This document shows positions 1 through 16,395 of a DNA stretch of 64,000 bases, piece after piece. Origin of the DNA: Diphasiastrum complanatum (lineage: Eukaryota; Streptophyta; Lycopodiopsida; Lycopodiales; Lycopodiaceae); NCBI GenBank assembly GCA_029204225.1, contig CM055105.1, forward strand, positions 16,317,353-16,381,352, in the 5' to 3' direction. Every line of letters begins with the position of its first letter. Within the stretch, counting starts at the first letter, position 1. The notes beneath the pieces are model-generated. The model was not told the DNA's origin. It was given only the letters and a program-made list of their open reading frames with translations, and ran no database searches. Position numbers and translations under genes: made by a program.

Positions 1-4951
<4,951 letters not shown>

Positions 4952-4977
4952 TCAGCTGCTTAATGTCATGTAGGATG

Positions 4978-7900
4978 TTAATGGTAAGGCTCTGTAAAAA
5001 AAGGATGCTTTAAGGCTTCCTTAGCTGACAATCTCTCACTTGGATCGAATTTAAGCAAACCATGGATCAAATCGATTAGAGGCCCAGCAGAATGGTCAAC
5101 ATGCTGCATAATTATATTCTGCACCATTTCAGGACTTCGATGAGTCAAGACCAATCAGGCTATCAGAACATCAAAGAAAAGGATTTCCTTCTGAAAATTT
5201 ATCCTCTAAAGTTGTAAACACTGCACCATAAAAAAATAAAGCATTAAAAAGTGAGAAGCGAGGGACTACAAGATGTCTACATACTCTTAATCTGGGCAAC
5301 TTTCTCACAGCTCGAATACTCTCACGAGAGGTGGCACCCTCTGGCCAATTCAAAGCACGCCCATGTTTGAAATACTTGTCTGCTCGTCGACTGTAAGCTC
5401 AAAAAATGAAAAATAATATTAAATATTAGAATTTTTCAAAAACAAGCATGGGAAAGCCAAGAAAAAATCTGCTAAACAAAAAACTCACTCGACCCTTTTG
5501 ATAATGTGGTGAGGAAAAGGTCCTAAAACACGTTCCATCATAGCAAGGTGCTCAAGATTCTCATGAGTCTGAAAAAGGGTGTCGCCCTGCCATTAGTATC
5601 AACAGTGGTTGAGAGACTTGACTCATTATCACAAATATTGACGGGAAAAATAGAATATTGAACAATCCAGAGAGCAACAAAGCCAACACACGATGATAAA
5701 AAGTACGATTTGTCATCCTCCCTCACAATAATGGTTCTAAGAAAGGTATCATACCGAACATAATTCAACTAATATACATCCCACGCTCCACAAATCACAA
5801 GGATACGACCAGCCAAGCCCTGGTTCAGATTACAGACTTTCTATTAGCTTCAATAATGTTCAAGTGTACTCTGCAGATGACGAGAACGCTACGAGTGCCC
5901 AATAATGGTGTAAGTTGGACGGCTGGCATAACTGTGCATCAGATAGAAAGGACTCAACTGATCAGGCCTATCCAGAGAGATACTTACCAAGTATCACCTC
6001 TGGTGCCCGATAATGTCTGGTTGAAACGACTGAGCAATGATAGTGGCTCTCAAATGTGGCACTCCCAAAGTCAATTAACTTTATCTCACTAGACTTTGGC
6101 ACCCGTTTAAAAGATTTTCCTGGTGTTGAAGTCTTCTGGCAAAATTCAGAGTATGGTGATAAGATTAAATTCTCACAAAGCGCAACTTAAAAAAATGCAT
6201 TATGTCAGCTCTTGGCATATATGCTAAATAGCTATATTACATGAGAGAGTGCAAAGTAACACAGAACTATGCTAAGGATTTGAGATTATGAATGAACACT
6301 GAACTGAGATGATTGCAATGTCGAACGAACCTTGTAATCTGGCACTTTAAAATAGTCTGAGGACACTAAAAGTATGTTCTCTGGTTTTATATCAGTGTGT
6401 ATGAGGGAGAGCTCATGCATATCTGCAAGAATATGCAATCAATCATAAATATTTCAAATTTACAGCGGTAAAACATTACATGATCAAGATACGATGTGCT
6501 TAAAAGTGATTCAAACTTGCTAAGGCTTGCCTTGGAAGGATACCGCATAATTTTAAGAAGTCAAAACATAGTCGAAACTATCACATTCACCCAAAGAGCA
6601 GACAATAACAAAAGTAGCAAAAGCAACTTCATATTACAGCGAGCTATGAGCATTAAGTACAAAATTCCAACACAGAAAAGATCGCAATAGCTTATCTGTA
6701 TTGGAAAACCATAACGACAAAAATCATGCAATTAATAACTCTGTTCATTTAGCTTGATTTAGAATGCATACATGCAACCGACTCCAAAAGTTGCTTGCCA
6801 AAATCTCGAACTAAATCAACTGAGTAAGGGCAGTAGCTGTTCTTCCGAAGGAAGTCATATAAGCTTGGCCCAAGCCGTTCAAAGACCTGTCATATCAACC
6901 CAAGTCTCCATCTAAAGGACTGACAACCTAATTTTGCAATCCTCAACAAAAAATGTTATGACTCCTTCAAGCTAGCTGTACGAAGAATATAAACCATGTA
7001 CACAATAAAAGAAAAAGCAGTTATTCCATTGCCTCGTACAAAAACCATTCAGCAATACCATGCAGACATGATTGCGATAGTTGAACCAGTCCTTTAATTG
7101 AACACATCCCCTGCAGGACAATAAACATATATTGGTAAACACAGGCTTTAACACAGAGACCACTCAAAAATGCTGTAATAGTAACATGCAGAATGGCCAC
7201 CCAGCATCGACCCATATTTCATAACGACCATCAACAACACACCGAGAGCGATTTCTGTCATTCTTGGCGAGCACATGTAGCACATCTATTTCAATCATAG
7301 CAGCATCCCGGTACTTTGGAACATTCCGTATCAATTTGATGGCCACAAACTCATGTGCTTCACGATCCCAACATTCCAAAACCCGGCCAAAGGTCCCTGC
7401 AGGACCAAAATGCATCCGTTTCCAAAAAACCAGATGAACACCACACCACGACCACCACTATACCATCATGCAGTTATAAGCGGTAGGAATATTTAGTATC
7501 TGAACATTCAAATGGCACCGACTTACTTCATATCCTTGTTAAGTTGTTGGACATTTTCACAAACTAAATCCAAAAAGTCCAATGTCTTTCATCAAAGATA
7601 ATGTAGACTTTTTTACAAGACAAACAAAAAAGCAAACCACAGATTCGATACTTGAACACATACTCTAACTTGTTCTAACTAACCTAAACCCTTAATACCT
7701 TCAAAAAGAGGTATGCCCTTTAAAGATTTCAATGACAGAAAGAATATCAGTCTGATCACTTCCTCAATATCAACTAATTCGTCCTCTTGATATCAGACAT
7801 CTAACACTGCTTGAATGACCAGTAAAGCACAGAGTTTGTGAGGTACCAATGTCAAAGAACAGAAGAAAATAGCGTTGACAAATTGCTTTGAGAATATGCT

Positions 7901-9020
7901 GAGGAAGAGACTTACCTTCACCCATCTTGCTGATGATTTTGTCTGCACAAACATACCACCACACAATTGCTAAACCGTCAGGATCGTAGGACAGATTTAA
8001 GTACTTTAAAAATCACAACGTTTGCCAACCACACAAGGAAGCAGACTACACAACCATACAAAAGTCTCAAACCAATCTGCATGCTTTCATAACCAAAACT
8101 TTTGAATACCAGCGACACCTCTAGTTCTTCCATTTGTTCAAAAAGAAACATTTTAATGCCTAGCAGACAAAACTCCCCTGGCACCAATAAAAACCAAATC
8201 CACGACATGTATGTTTCTCCCACAAACAGTAGTAAGGTGAAATGGAAAGAAGGGAAAAATGAAATGGTTGCGGAACTGACGGACAGGAGCAATAACTAGA
8301 AAGTTTGCATGTGAAATTACAGCGATGTCCAATATTTTCTCCAAGCTCAAACATGTAGTGCCCATCTTTATCATCTTCACGCCAGGGAGGAGATGCAACA
8401 ACGCGGTTAGCTCCATCGCAATAAGATGTGGTGGGGGCAGGGCCTGGATGCCCCTCATTTCCTGCACCACTTCCCTTGAATTGCTCGATCTGCCCTCTAT
8501 AAGATGCTGTCATGGCCTACACACAGCCGGGGCGTCCATGTGCCATTGTCAAATTTGCCCTAGTTCTTCATCTCTCATTCTCTTGCCCCTTTCTACATAC
8601 AAAGCAAACTACCCTAAGCACTGGCAAAGTCTGTGTTAGCCTGATCGCAAACATAGACCCCACCAACCCCTTCCTCTACAAATTCATACTTACATTTAAG
8701 ATTGCTTCTCAAGGCCTTTGCCATCAGGGTTTGGAAAAGAGGGGAAAAACTGACCTCAACAGTGTATTCAAGCAATCACACAAAGTAGCCATGGGAATGC
8801 CACTACTTCCTCATCAGTTGTAGCAAACAAATCAAGAACCCTGATGCAGGCGTCCATAACCTGATGGCATCATCACACACAAAAGAAGATTAAAGTTAGG
8901 CAAAAAAAAACCAACCTCATCAGCCTTTGTTCCATTCTCCGCTGGAGCCATAGTCCACCCCAGCCTCGCTCGCTTCATGGGCCTGTTATCGTGATCCATC
9001 TCCTTTAAGTCTGTGCTCAA
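4978..9020 (-). CDS. AFC: AFC-type LAMMER (CLK) dual-specificity protein kinase, 12 exons, intact
   Basis: Spliced CDS of 1299 nt, 432 residues; the family is usually about 400-470. Exons on the minus strand: 9020-8916, 8516-8321, 7942-7916, 7396-7243, 7110-7059, 6886-6772, 6422-6331, 6135-5988, 5819-5755, 5586-5489, 5390-5285, 5118-4978; all introns are GT-AG and every junction keeps frame. Visible motifs: N-terminal KRARLGW (16-22), [13 protein letters not shown] before the kinase domain, glycine loop GEGTFGRV (108-115), ATP lysine in VAIK (K130), catalytic loop HTDIKPEN (225-232), DFG (269-271), [13 protein letters not shown] (285-297), the LAMMER signature EHLAMMERV (330-338) and C-terminal HPFF. 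These kinases phosphorylate SR splicing factors, mainly in the nucleus (family knowledge). The HTDLKPEN leucine is isoleucine here. The acceptor of exon 2 is the least certain junction. No stop or frameshift is seen, so this is a gene rather than a relic. AFC1/2/3 subtype is not resolved. Confidence 0.93.
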
Positions 9021-9600
9021 CCCTACCTACTCTACTCTGCCTCCAACCCCAGAGACGAGCCTTTCTACAGCCAAACTTTCTTCACCGCATGCTTTTTCTG
9101 ATGCTATATCCAAAAACTGGGCGATGCTTCCTCCATCTCAGGCAGCATATTTACTTCATGGAATACATGACAGACGCGAAAAGTAGCAGCCGCGACGAGA
9201 TCGAGATGTGGATCGATGCGACGAAGAAGCCACAGATGCAAAAGGCGACGAAGCCAAAACAAGGAAAAGAGATCGAGACACCAAAACGAGAGAGAGAGAG
9301 GGTAATAAGCGTGCCCTAGCTGCCCACTCCATTAGTTATCTCTTGAGGCTTTGATATAAGCACAACCAGCCTCAAGCCTTAACTATGGTTGGGTTTATTG
9401 GATTGTTTTGTATGAAAAGTATTTTGTCATTTTTTGGCTTTGCTAAAATAGTAGGGTAATCTATTGTACTATTGATTGCTCAAAGATGAGATGTCATTCC
9501 AAGGTGAGTGAGAGCATTACAATAGATTTTTATTTTATTTTTAAGTTATTCTATAATGCACTTTTTTTTTTCTTTTTTTTTAATGATATCACCTGGATTT
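9021..9600. other. 5' flank of the kinase gene
   Basis: This lies upstream of the kinase start on the minus strand and should hold its 5' untranslated region and promoter. A short GA run is at 9290-9301. I cannot point to a convincing TATA box or a transcription start. The small plus-strand ORF at 9089-9319 has no recognisable family. Confidence 0.4.
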
Positions 9601-9649
9601 TCTTTCTGTTTCTTATGTACACCAATACATATATATGCCAAAAGTGTTT

Positions 9650-9960
9650 TGCATAAAAGGGGGGAGGGGGGACGTTGAGCCTTACAGGCACTGCCCTAGG
9701 GTTTGGCCCCAGCCCAGTGTCATCACGCCATGTGGCACGGGCAAGGGCGCCAGAAAGCTGGGATTTCGCGAGCACGAGCGCCAGGCTGCGCGGTCCCCGA
9801 GCAGCAAGCGGGCGCCAGGCAGCCTGGTGCCAGCCAGGTGGCGTCGGGCAGCCAAGAGCACGCAGGCTGGCGTCGGAAGGGTGGCGCCGGGCAGAATGGC
9901 GTCAGATAGCTGCAGGGGGTGGGGTCGGGCACCTCCATGCCCATGGGCACACACATAAGG
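9650..9960. other. GC-rich block, non-coding
   Basis: A 300-bp GC-rich island in AT-rich DNA, with G-runs at its left edge and dense GCCAGG/GGCGTCGGGC-like repeats. It opens overlapping ORFs in most frames, the pattern expected of stop-poor GC-rich DNA rather than of coding sequence. A TATA-like ATATATAT follows at about 9977, so it could be part of an LTR or promoter, but this is inference. Confidence 0.45.
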
Positions 9961-10029
9961 CATTGGAGGGGTTTGCATATATATTCCCTCTACGTAATGC
10001 CATCGAAACGCTTATAGGATATATAGTTT

Positions 10030-10060
10030 GGTTGCCCGGGCACGTGGCGCCTGGGCAACC
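10030..10060. repeat. 31-bp hairpin with central G-box
   Basis: Arms begin GGTTGCCC and end GGGCAACC, with further pairing inward and only about two mismatches. CACGTG lies in the middle. An A-run of about 14 bases follows. Confidence 0.8.
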
Positions 10061-10228
10061 AATTGACCAAAAAAAAAAAAAAAACGTGTGGCTGGGGTGG
10101 AGCTGGGGCAAAAGTGGGCAGTGCTCTGAAGATGCAAGGGGGGGGAGGGGGTGTTCTCCTTGCAGATGTCTCCTTATGGGAACTTCCCACTCTCTTATCT
10201 AACTACATTTTCTCCTTTCTCCTTACTC

Positions 10229-10266
10229 TCCATTGTCCAAGCCTCACTCTCCATTGTCCAAGCCTC
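10229..10266. repeat. tandem duplication, about 19-bp unit
   Basis: The phrase CTCCATTGTCCAAGCCTCA occurs twice in immediate succession. Confidence 0.85.
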
Positions 10267-10308
10267 AAACCAAGGATAGTATAGCATTCTCATGAAGCAT
10301 GTTTCATA

Positions 10309-10325
10309 TCTCACAACCCCCCCTT
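10309..10325 (-). other. possible polypurine tract and LTR edge (minus)
   Basis: Read on the minus strand, AAAAGGGGGGG is followed by TTGTGAGATATG, the arrangement of a retroelement polypurine tract abutting a 3' LTR starting TG. No second LTR copy was found, so the call is weak. Confidence 0.3.
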
Positions 10326-12180
10326 TTGGCAATGCCTTGCAAAAGGCAATATTATGTGTTCAAGTTGGTCAATGCACTTTATGCAAAATCAACAATAAGT
10401 CAATGTCTTATATTACAAGCATATGTGCACACAAAAAGCTTTGCTGAGGACTTTATTGCCAAAACTTAGTCCTTTGGATGAGACTTTATATGCAAGTAGT
10501 AACTACTTTAGAAAATCATGTCCCTCTCTTTTTATTGCAGATGCATCTTCGTATGCAAGTCATAAATAGCAAAAAATTTGAGTCGCTCTCTTTTTCTTGC
10601 ATGCATCCTACATGAGGAACCAACATCATCACGTCATCAGCAACAACAATAATCAAATAAAAATTATCTATTTGCATTCACAAGCTCATTTCATATGTGT
10701 TTTTTCTATTGTTGTCACATATCTACCAAGATAGCTAGGAGTTGAAAATAGCAAATTACCTTGCATCCAATCTCCAATAGTTAAATTTGTTACTTCATAA
10801 AATTGTGGCAATGTTGTTGTGGTATACCACAACGTTTTTATTTATTGCTTAAGTTAAGAAAAAGCTAAGAATTCATCTCTCGGATTTCCAAGTGAAAAGG
10901 TCACTACAAAATCCATTCCCCCATATATAGACGATTTTCTTGGCATTTACTTTGTTCTTGGCATAGGAGTGTTTCAAAAGAACTCATTCTTCAAAATATT
11001 ATGTGAATGAAGCTTTCGGCTATGCATATGCATTCAATGGAATTTATACTTTGGCCTCTACTTCAAAAGTGAAAAGTCGAAGTGCTTCTCTCCCAAATTT
11101 TCTACCAAAACTAGGATTATTGTAGCTTTTCTAATTGAAAGAGATTGTAAAAGTCAATGTAAATAATGACTATGAAAGTAGATTCATCTTATTTTGCCAA
11201 AAAAGTTTCGAATCTTGAAGTCCATAAAAAATATTTTAGAAGCAAACTATGGAAAATTAAAAGTCCATAGCAGATTCTTAACAAGATCGGGTTAACATCC
11301 ATAGAAAGTTAAACTTGTGGACACCACCCTTGAAAAGGGGCTTCGACATATCAGACAACCTCCAACATATCGGATGACTCTGACGAAAGTCGAAGAAGTC
11401 TAACATGTCGAAGGATGACAGTTATTGATCCGCCTGATATGAAGCTAAAGACTTGCCCTAACTGCTTTGCAAGTAAATTCTCGAGAAGTCCTAACTGGAT
11501 GGAGGACTGCGCATTACGACTAACTAACAATTGCGATCTATGACCTGATTTGTTGTCCTACTGGATGAGCTTAACTTGATTTAGTATAAGTAGTTGATCG
11601 TTAAAGACTTCTATAGTCTCTGTGACTGTTGTCATTATAGCTTTGTTCAATTAGACGTAGTCATGCACTACAAAAGAAGGCTCGTTCTGATGCGCTTGAT
11701 AGTTCGTTCACAGTATTTGACTTATCGAATCGTCATTTCTTCTTCCTGTCGAAAATCAGTGGGAATGTGTGGAAGCTGATAAGTGAGCTTGTTGTAGAAT
11801 CGGAAGCGCCATAGTTAGCAACAGAACGTTCAAAATGAATGATTCAGACAAATGCACAATGAAACGATACAATAGTGGGACTGAAAATTTGCACGTTGAT
11901 TAATATCAAACAGTGAGTACAATACTTGAAGTGATAACTTCATCTTATAGTCGTTGAGCGTGATAACGCTGGCTACAAAAACTCAAATAATCAGAAGAAG
12001 TTTTCTGATGAAGATTCTAGGATTGATATCCTACAAAATATCTACAGCTACCTTTTGTTGTAGTTATTACAACCGCCTCATTACAGTTAATACATGTACA
12101 AAGTGGGCAGATTGTCAACGTGAAGTCGTTGGATTGGTGGATTTTAGACCGACGGTATCGAGATTTACAAGTATCAAAAA
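10326..12180. other. unassigned AT-rich region
   Basis: No gene is recognised. It lies just downstream (on the minus strand) of the copia RNase H remnant at 12420-12600 and may be that element's 3' untranslated and LTR region, but no repeat pair supports this. Confidence 0.4.
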
Positions 12181-12186
12181 ATATAC

Positions 12187-12221
12187 ATTGACTCAAAAAA
12201 TATAGAATTTTTTGAGTCAAT
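12187..12221. repeat. perfect 15-bp-stem hairpin
   Basis: ATTGACTCAAAAAAT is followed by a 5-nt loop and its exact reverse complement. The related phrase TATCAAAAAAT flanks it on both sides. It could act as a 3'-end or transcript-stability structure downstream of the copia RNase H, but that is only inference. Confidence 0.85.
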
Positions 12222-12399
12222 CCAGTATCAAAAAATTCTAGAAAATTCGATCCTGAACTTTGCGATCCTCTGTTCAAAAATTTGAGCCTTCTGTTTTTGG
12301 TTTTTCAAGATGCTCATTATTGAATGGATTTGAAGCTGAGCATCAAATTCACTTAATGTGGATCTTGAAAACTTTTGATTTTCATATTCAACATGTCGT

Positions 12400-14401
12400 T
12401 GAATGTGAGATGGTGCTCCTTTGATAGAGCCTTTGTGAAGTAATCTACTGCCATTAATTATGTCCTACAATAGACTAAGGATACCTCGTTGCTTTGCACT
12501 TTCTCTCTCAAATAGTGATATCTAATTCCGATATGCTTGCTTCGAGAATGAAAGAGCTATGGTGCTTTGGTTGTCACAAAAGATGATCGTTGAATGTGAC
12601 TGTGCAAGGTCGATTTCTGCTAGCAGGTGCCTCAACCAAATTGCCTCTGGTCTTATGATATCATTGGGAAATCAGTGAGCCGATGATGGAGTGAAACAGA
12701 TATTGCTTCATCTCCTTCTTTTTTGTCTCAGTTGAAGGATATTGTTCCTTTGACAGCTTCAATTGGCCATTCCATACTTTTCCAGCACGTCAGTGACGTA
12801 TCTTTGCTAACTGATGAAAATCAGTTTGCAGGGTCGAATTCGGAAAATTTCGATTCCGAGACAATGGTGGGCTGGACCCGTATCAGTCATTTTGTACTCC
12901 TTGGCCAGCATGCATTTCGTTTCCTTCATCGGATTCAGATTGTTAGTAAATAATAGTGTATCGTCTACATAGAGAGTGATCATGATAAAAAAATTTGATA
13001 CAGACTTGAAATAGACATTCGAGTCTGCTGAGTTTGGAATAAAACCATTCTCAATAAGGAATGCATTTATTTTTTGGAACTAGGCTCTGGGTGATTGTTT
13101 CAGCCCATAGAGTGCCTTGTGAATTTTGCACATAAGGTGTTGCTTACCCCTCAGTTCGTATCCTTCCGGTTGTGACATAAAAATTTTCTCTTCAATAGTC
13201 CCGTTGAGGAAAGCGGTCTGGACATCCATTTGATGGACTTCGAGATCTGCTGCAGCTACAAAGGAAAGTAATAGTTTGATAAAGCATGTTTGACAACTAG
13301 ATTGAAGGTCTTGGAATAATCCAGATTTGGAATTTGGGAATAGCCTTGCGACCAGCCTGTCTTTGTATCGATTCAGCCTTCCTTCAGCATCATACTTCGT
13401 CTTGATTATCCATTTGCATGGAATCAGATTTCTTCCTTTTGGCAGCTCAATGACTGTCCACGTTTGATTCTTTATCATAGAATCGAATTCAGTGTCCATC
13501 ACTGCTTTTCATTGATCAGCATCAGGTGTAGACATCGCCTACGAAATTGTATTTGGTTCCTCACAAAGTAATAGGTTGCATCATCCATAAATTCGGATGG
13601 AGGCTGTCTTGGTTGATTTGATCTTCTTGGTTGAATTTTGACCCCTGCTGTTTAGGCTCATTTTCTGAGTTTATATCAATTTTCAAATTTTCGATCCTGG
13701 AGTCTTTTTCGATGCATGGATCAGAAATTTCTTCGATACTTGGATCGGAAATTTTTCGAGCTTTTCCCTTGTGGTTGATAAATCGACCTTCCACAAAAAT
13801 GACATCTCTGTTCATGAATGTTTTTTCTGTTTCCAGACTGTAGAGCTTGTATGCCTTGTGATATGGAGAGTAGCCAACAAAAATCGATTTTGTGCTTTTG
13901 TCATCCAGCTTCTTCTTGAGATCTTCAAAGATCTAAGCATAAGCAATGCAACCAAGCACTCTAATATTCTTGAGTGATGGTTTTGATCATGTCCACACCC
14001 CATAAGGTGTCTTGCCATTTAGGGCTTTGTTGATGGATCAATTTTGTAGATAGGCGGCTGTAGAAACGCATTCTGCCCAAAATTTCTTCAGAAGAGAGAC
14101 ATGGTCCAGCATGTTCTTGGCACTTTCGATGAGTGTCTATTCTTCCGTTCAACTACACCATTAGATTGAGGTGAGTAGCTCGTTGCAAATTGTTCATGTT
14201 GGCCTTGCATAACTCTTGAGATTCTGTGCAGATAAATTCTCCCCCTCCATCTATGCATAGAGCTTTGATCTTCCTCTGAGTCTGATTTTCTACAGATGCC
14301 TTGAACTGCATAGAGAACTTGAATGCCTCTTATTTGTTCTTCAAAAAATAGGTTGCAGTCCTTCGAGAGAAGTCATCGATGAAGGTTAAGAGGTATAGAA
14401 C
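12400..14401 (-). pseudogene. Ty1/copia pol remnant: integrase, reverse transcriptase, partial RNase H
   Basis: Reading leftward: integrase core pieces near 14400-14230 (FIDDFSR, DGGGEF), integrase C-terminal and linker pieces to 13561, reverse transcriptase 13502-13080 (WTVIELPKG, MDVQTAFLNG, ALYGLKQSPRA), the active site LYVDDTLLF near 12975, then an RNase H tail near 12600-12430 (CDNQSTIAL, YFTKAL). Several stops and frameshifts break it. RNase H is joined to the reverse transcriptase with the middle missing. The 5' part is cut at 14401, where a plus-strand LTR begins. Domain order follows copia: protease, integrase, reverse transcriptase, RNase H. Confidence 0.9.
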
Positions 14402-15684
<1,283 letters not shown>

Positions 15685-15697
15685 TGGTATCAAAGCA
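15685..15697 (+). other. primer-binding site, initiator tRNA-Met type
   Basis: TGGTATCAAAGC directly follows the LTR end. It differs by one base from the usual plant copia site TGGTATCAGAGC, which pairs with the 3' end of initiator tRNA-Met. Confidence 0.85.
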
Positions 15698-15952
15698 TTC
15701 TTCCATAGTATCAGTACTAGATCACTGCTTCTTTATCTGAACCGTCACGGTATCAGACTTGTGATCTCTATCAGGGCCTAATACTATTTCGATATCAGAG
15801 CGAAAACTCTAATACTTGATATCTTTCGCGATATGAAATTGATATCATATTCTTCAGTTCCTTTCATCTTTTCAGTATCAGAAAATTGATTTCCTATTGT
15901 TGGCATTACTACATCTTAGCGTCATCGATACAATCAACAGACTAAGTTCTAA

Positions 15953-16395
15953 ATGTATTCTCAAAGTAAAGCTGGTCTCATTGCAAACAAGCTGAATGTA
16001 TCTAATTATCATTTGTGGAAATTTAAGAGGAAGACCTTGCTAATCGCCAACGAGTTATGGGATATTGTTATAGGTACAGAAGTAAAACCTGAAGACAACA
16101 CATAAGACTCAAAGTGGAAATCGAAGGATGGTAAAGCTTTCGCGCTTATTATCCTCAATATATCAGATACACAGATTGGACACATAGATGAAGCTAAAAT
16201 TTCAAAAGACATTTAGGACATCCTGAACTCACTTTATGACATGAGGGACGTAACTACTAAGTTACATCTACGAAGAAAATTCTTCACATTCAAGATGTCT
16301 AATGGTGATTCTCTTCAGAGTCACATTAACTAGTTTAAGAATCTCTTGCAATAGATGGCCGTTGTCGGATCAGTCATTGATGCAAAAAAGTGCAC
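15953..16395 (+). pseudogene. copia gag N-terminal fragment
   Basis: From ATG at 15953 the frame reads MYSQSKAGLIANKLNVSNYH and continues with WKFKRKTLLI, then stops (TAA near 16102, further TAGs) interrupt an otherwise continuous gag frame (LNSLYDMRDVTTKLHLRRKF, FKMSNGDSLQSHIN). This is the UBN2-type N-terminal part of copia gag. It ends at about 16395, where minus-strand pol begins in the opposite direction. Confidence 0.8.

Noticed and set aside
4978-9020. Kinase fragments read as a pseudogene
   Set aside because: Placing GT-AG introns joins all twelve exons in frame with every kinase motif kept, so it is an intact spliced gene.
9675-10202. 175-aa ORF and overlapping ORFs in most frames
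   Set aside because: GC-rich sequence with few stops in any frame; no domain, and it runs through G- and A-runs.
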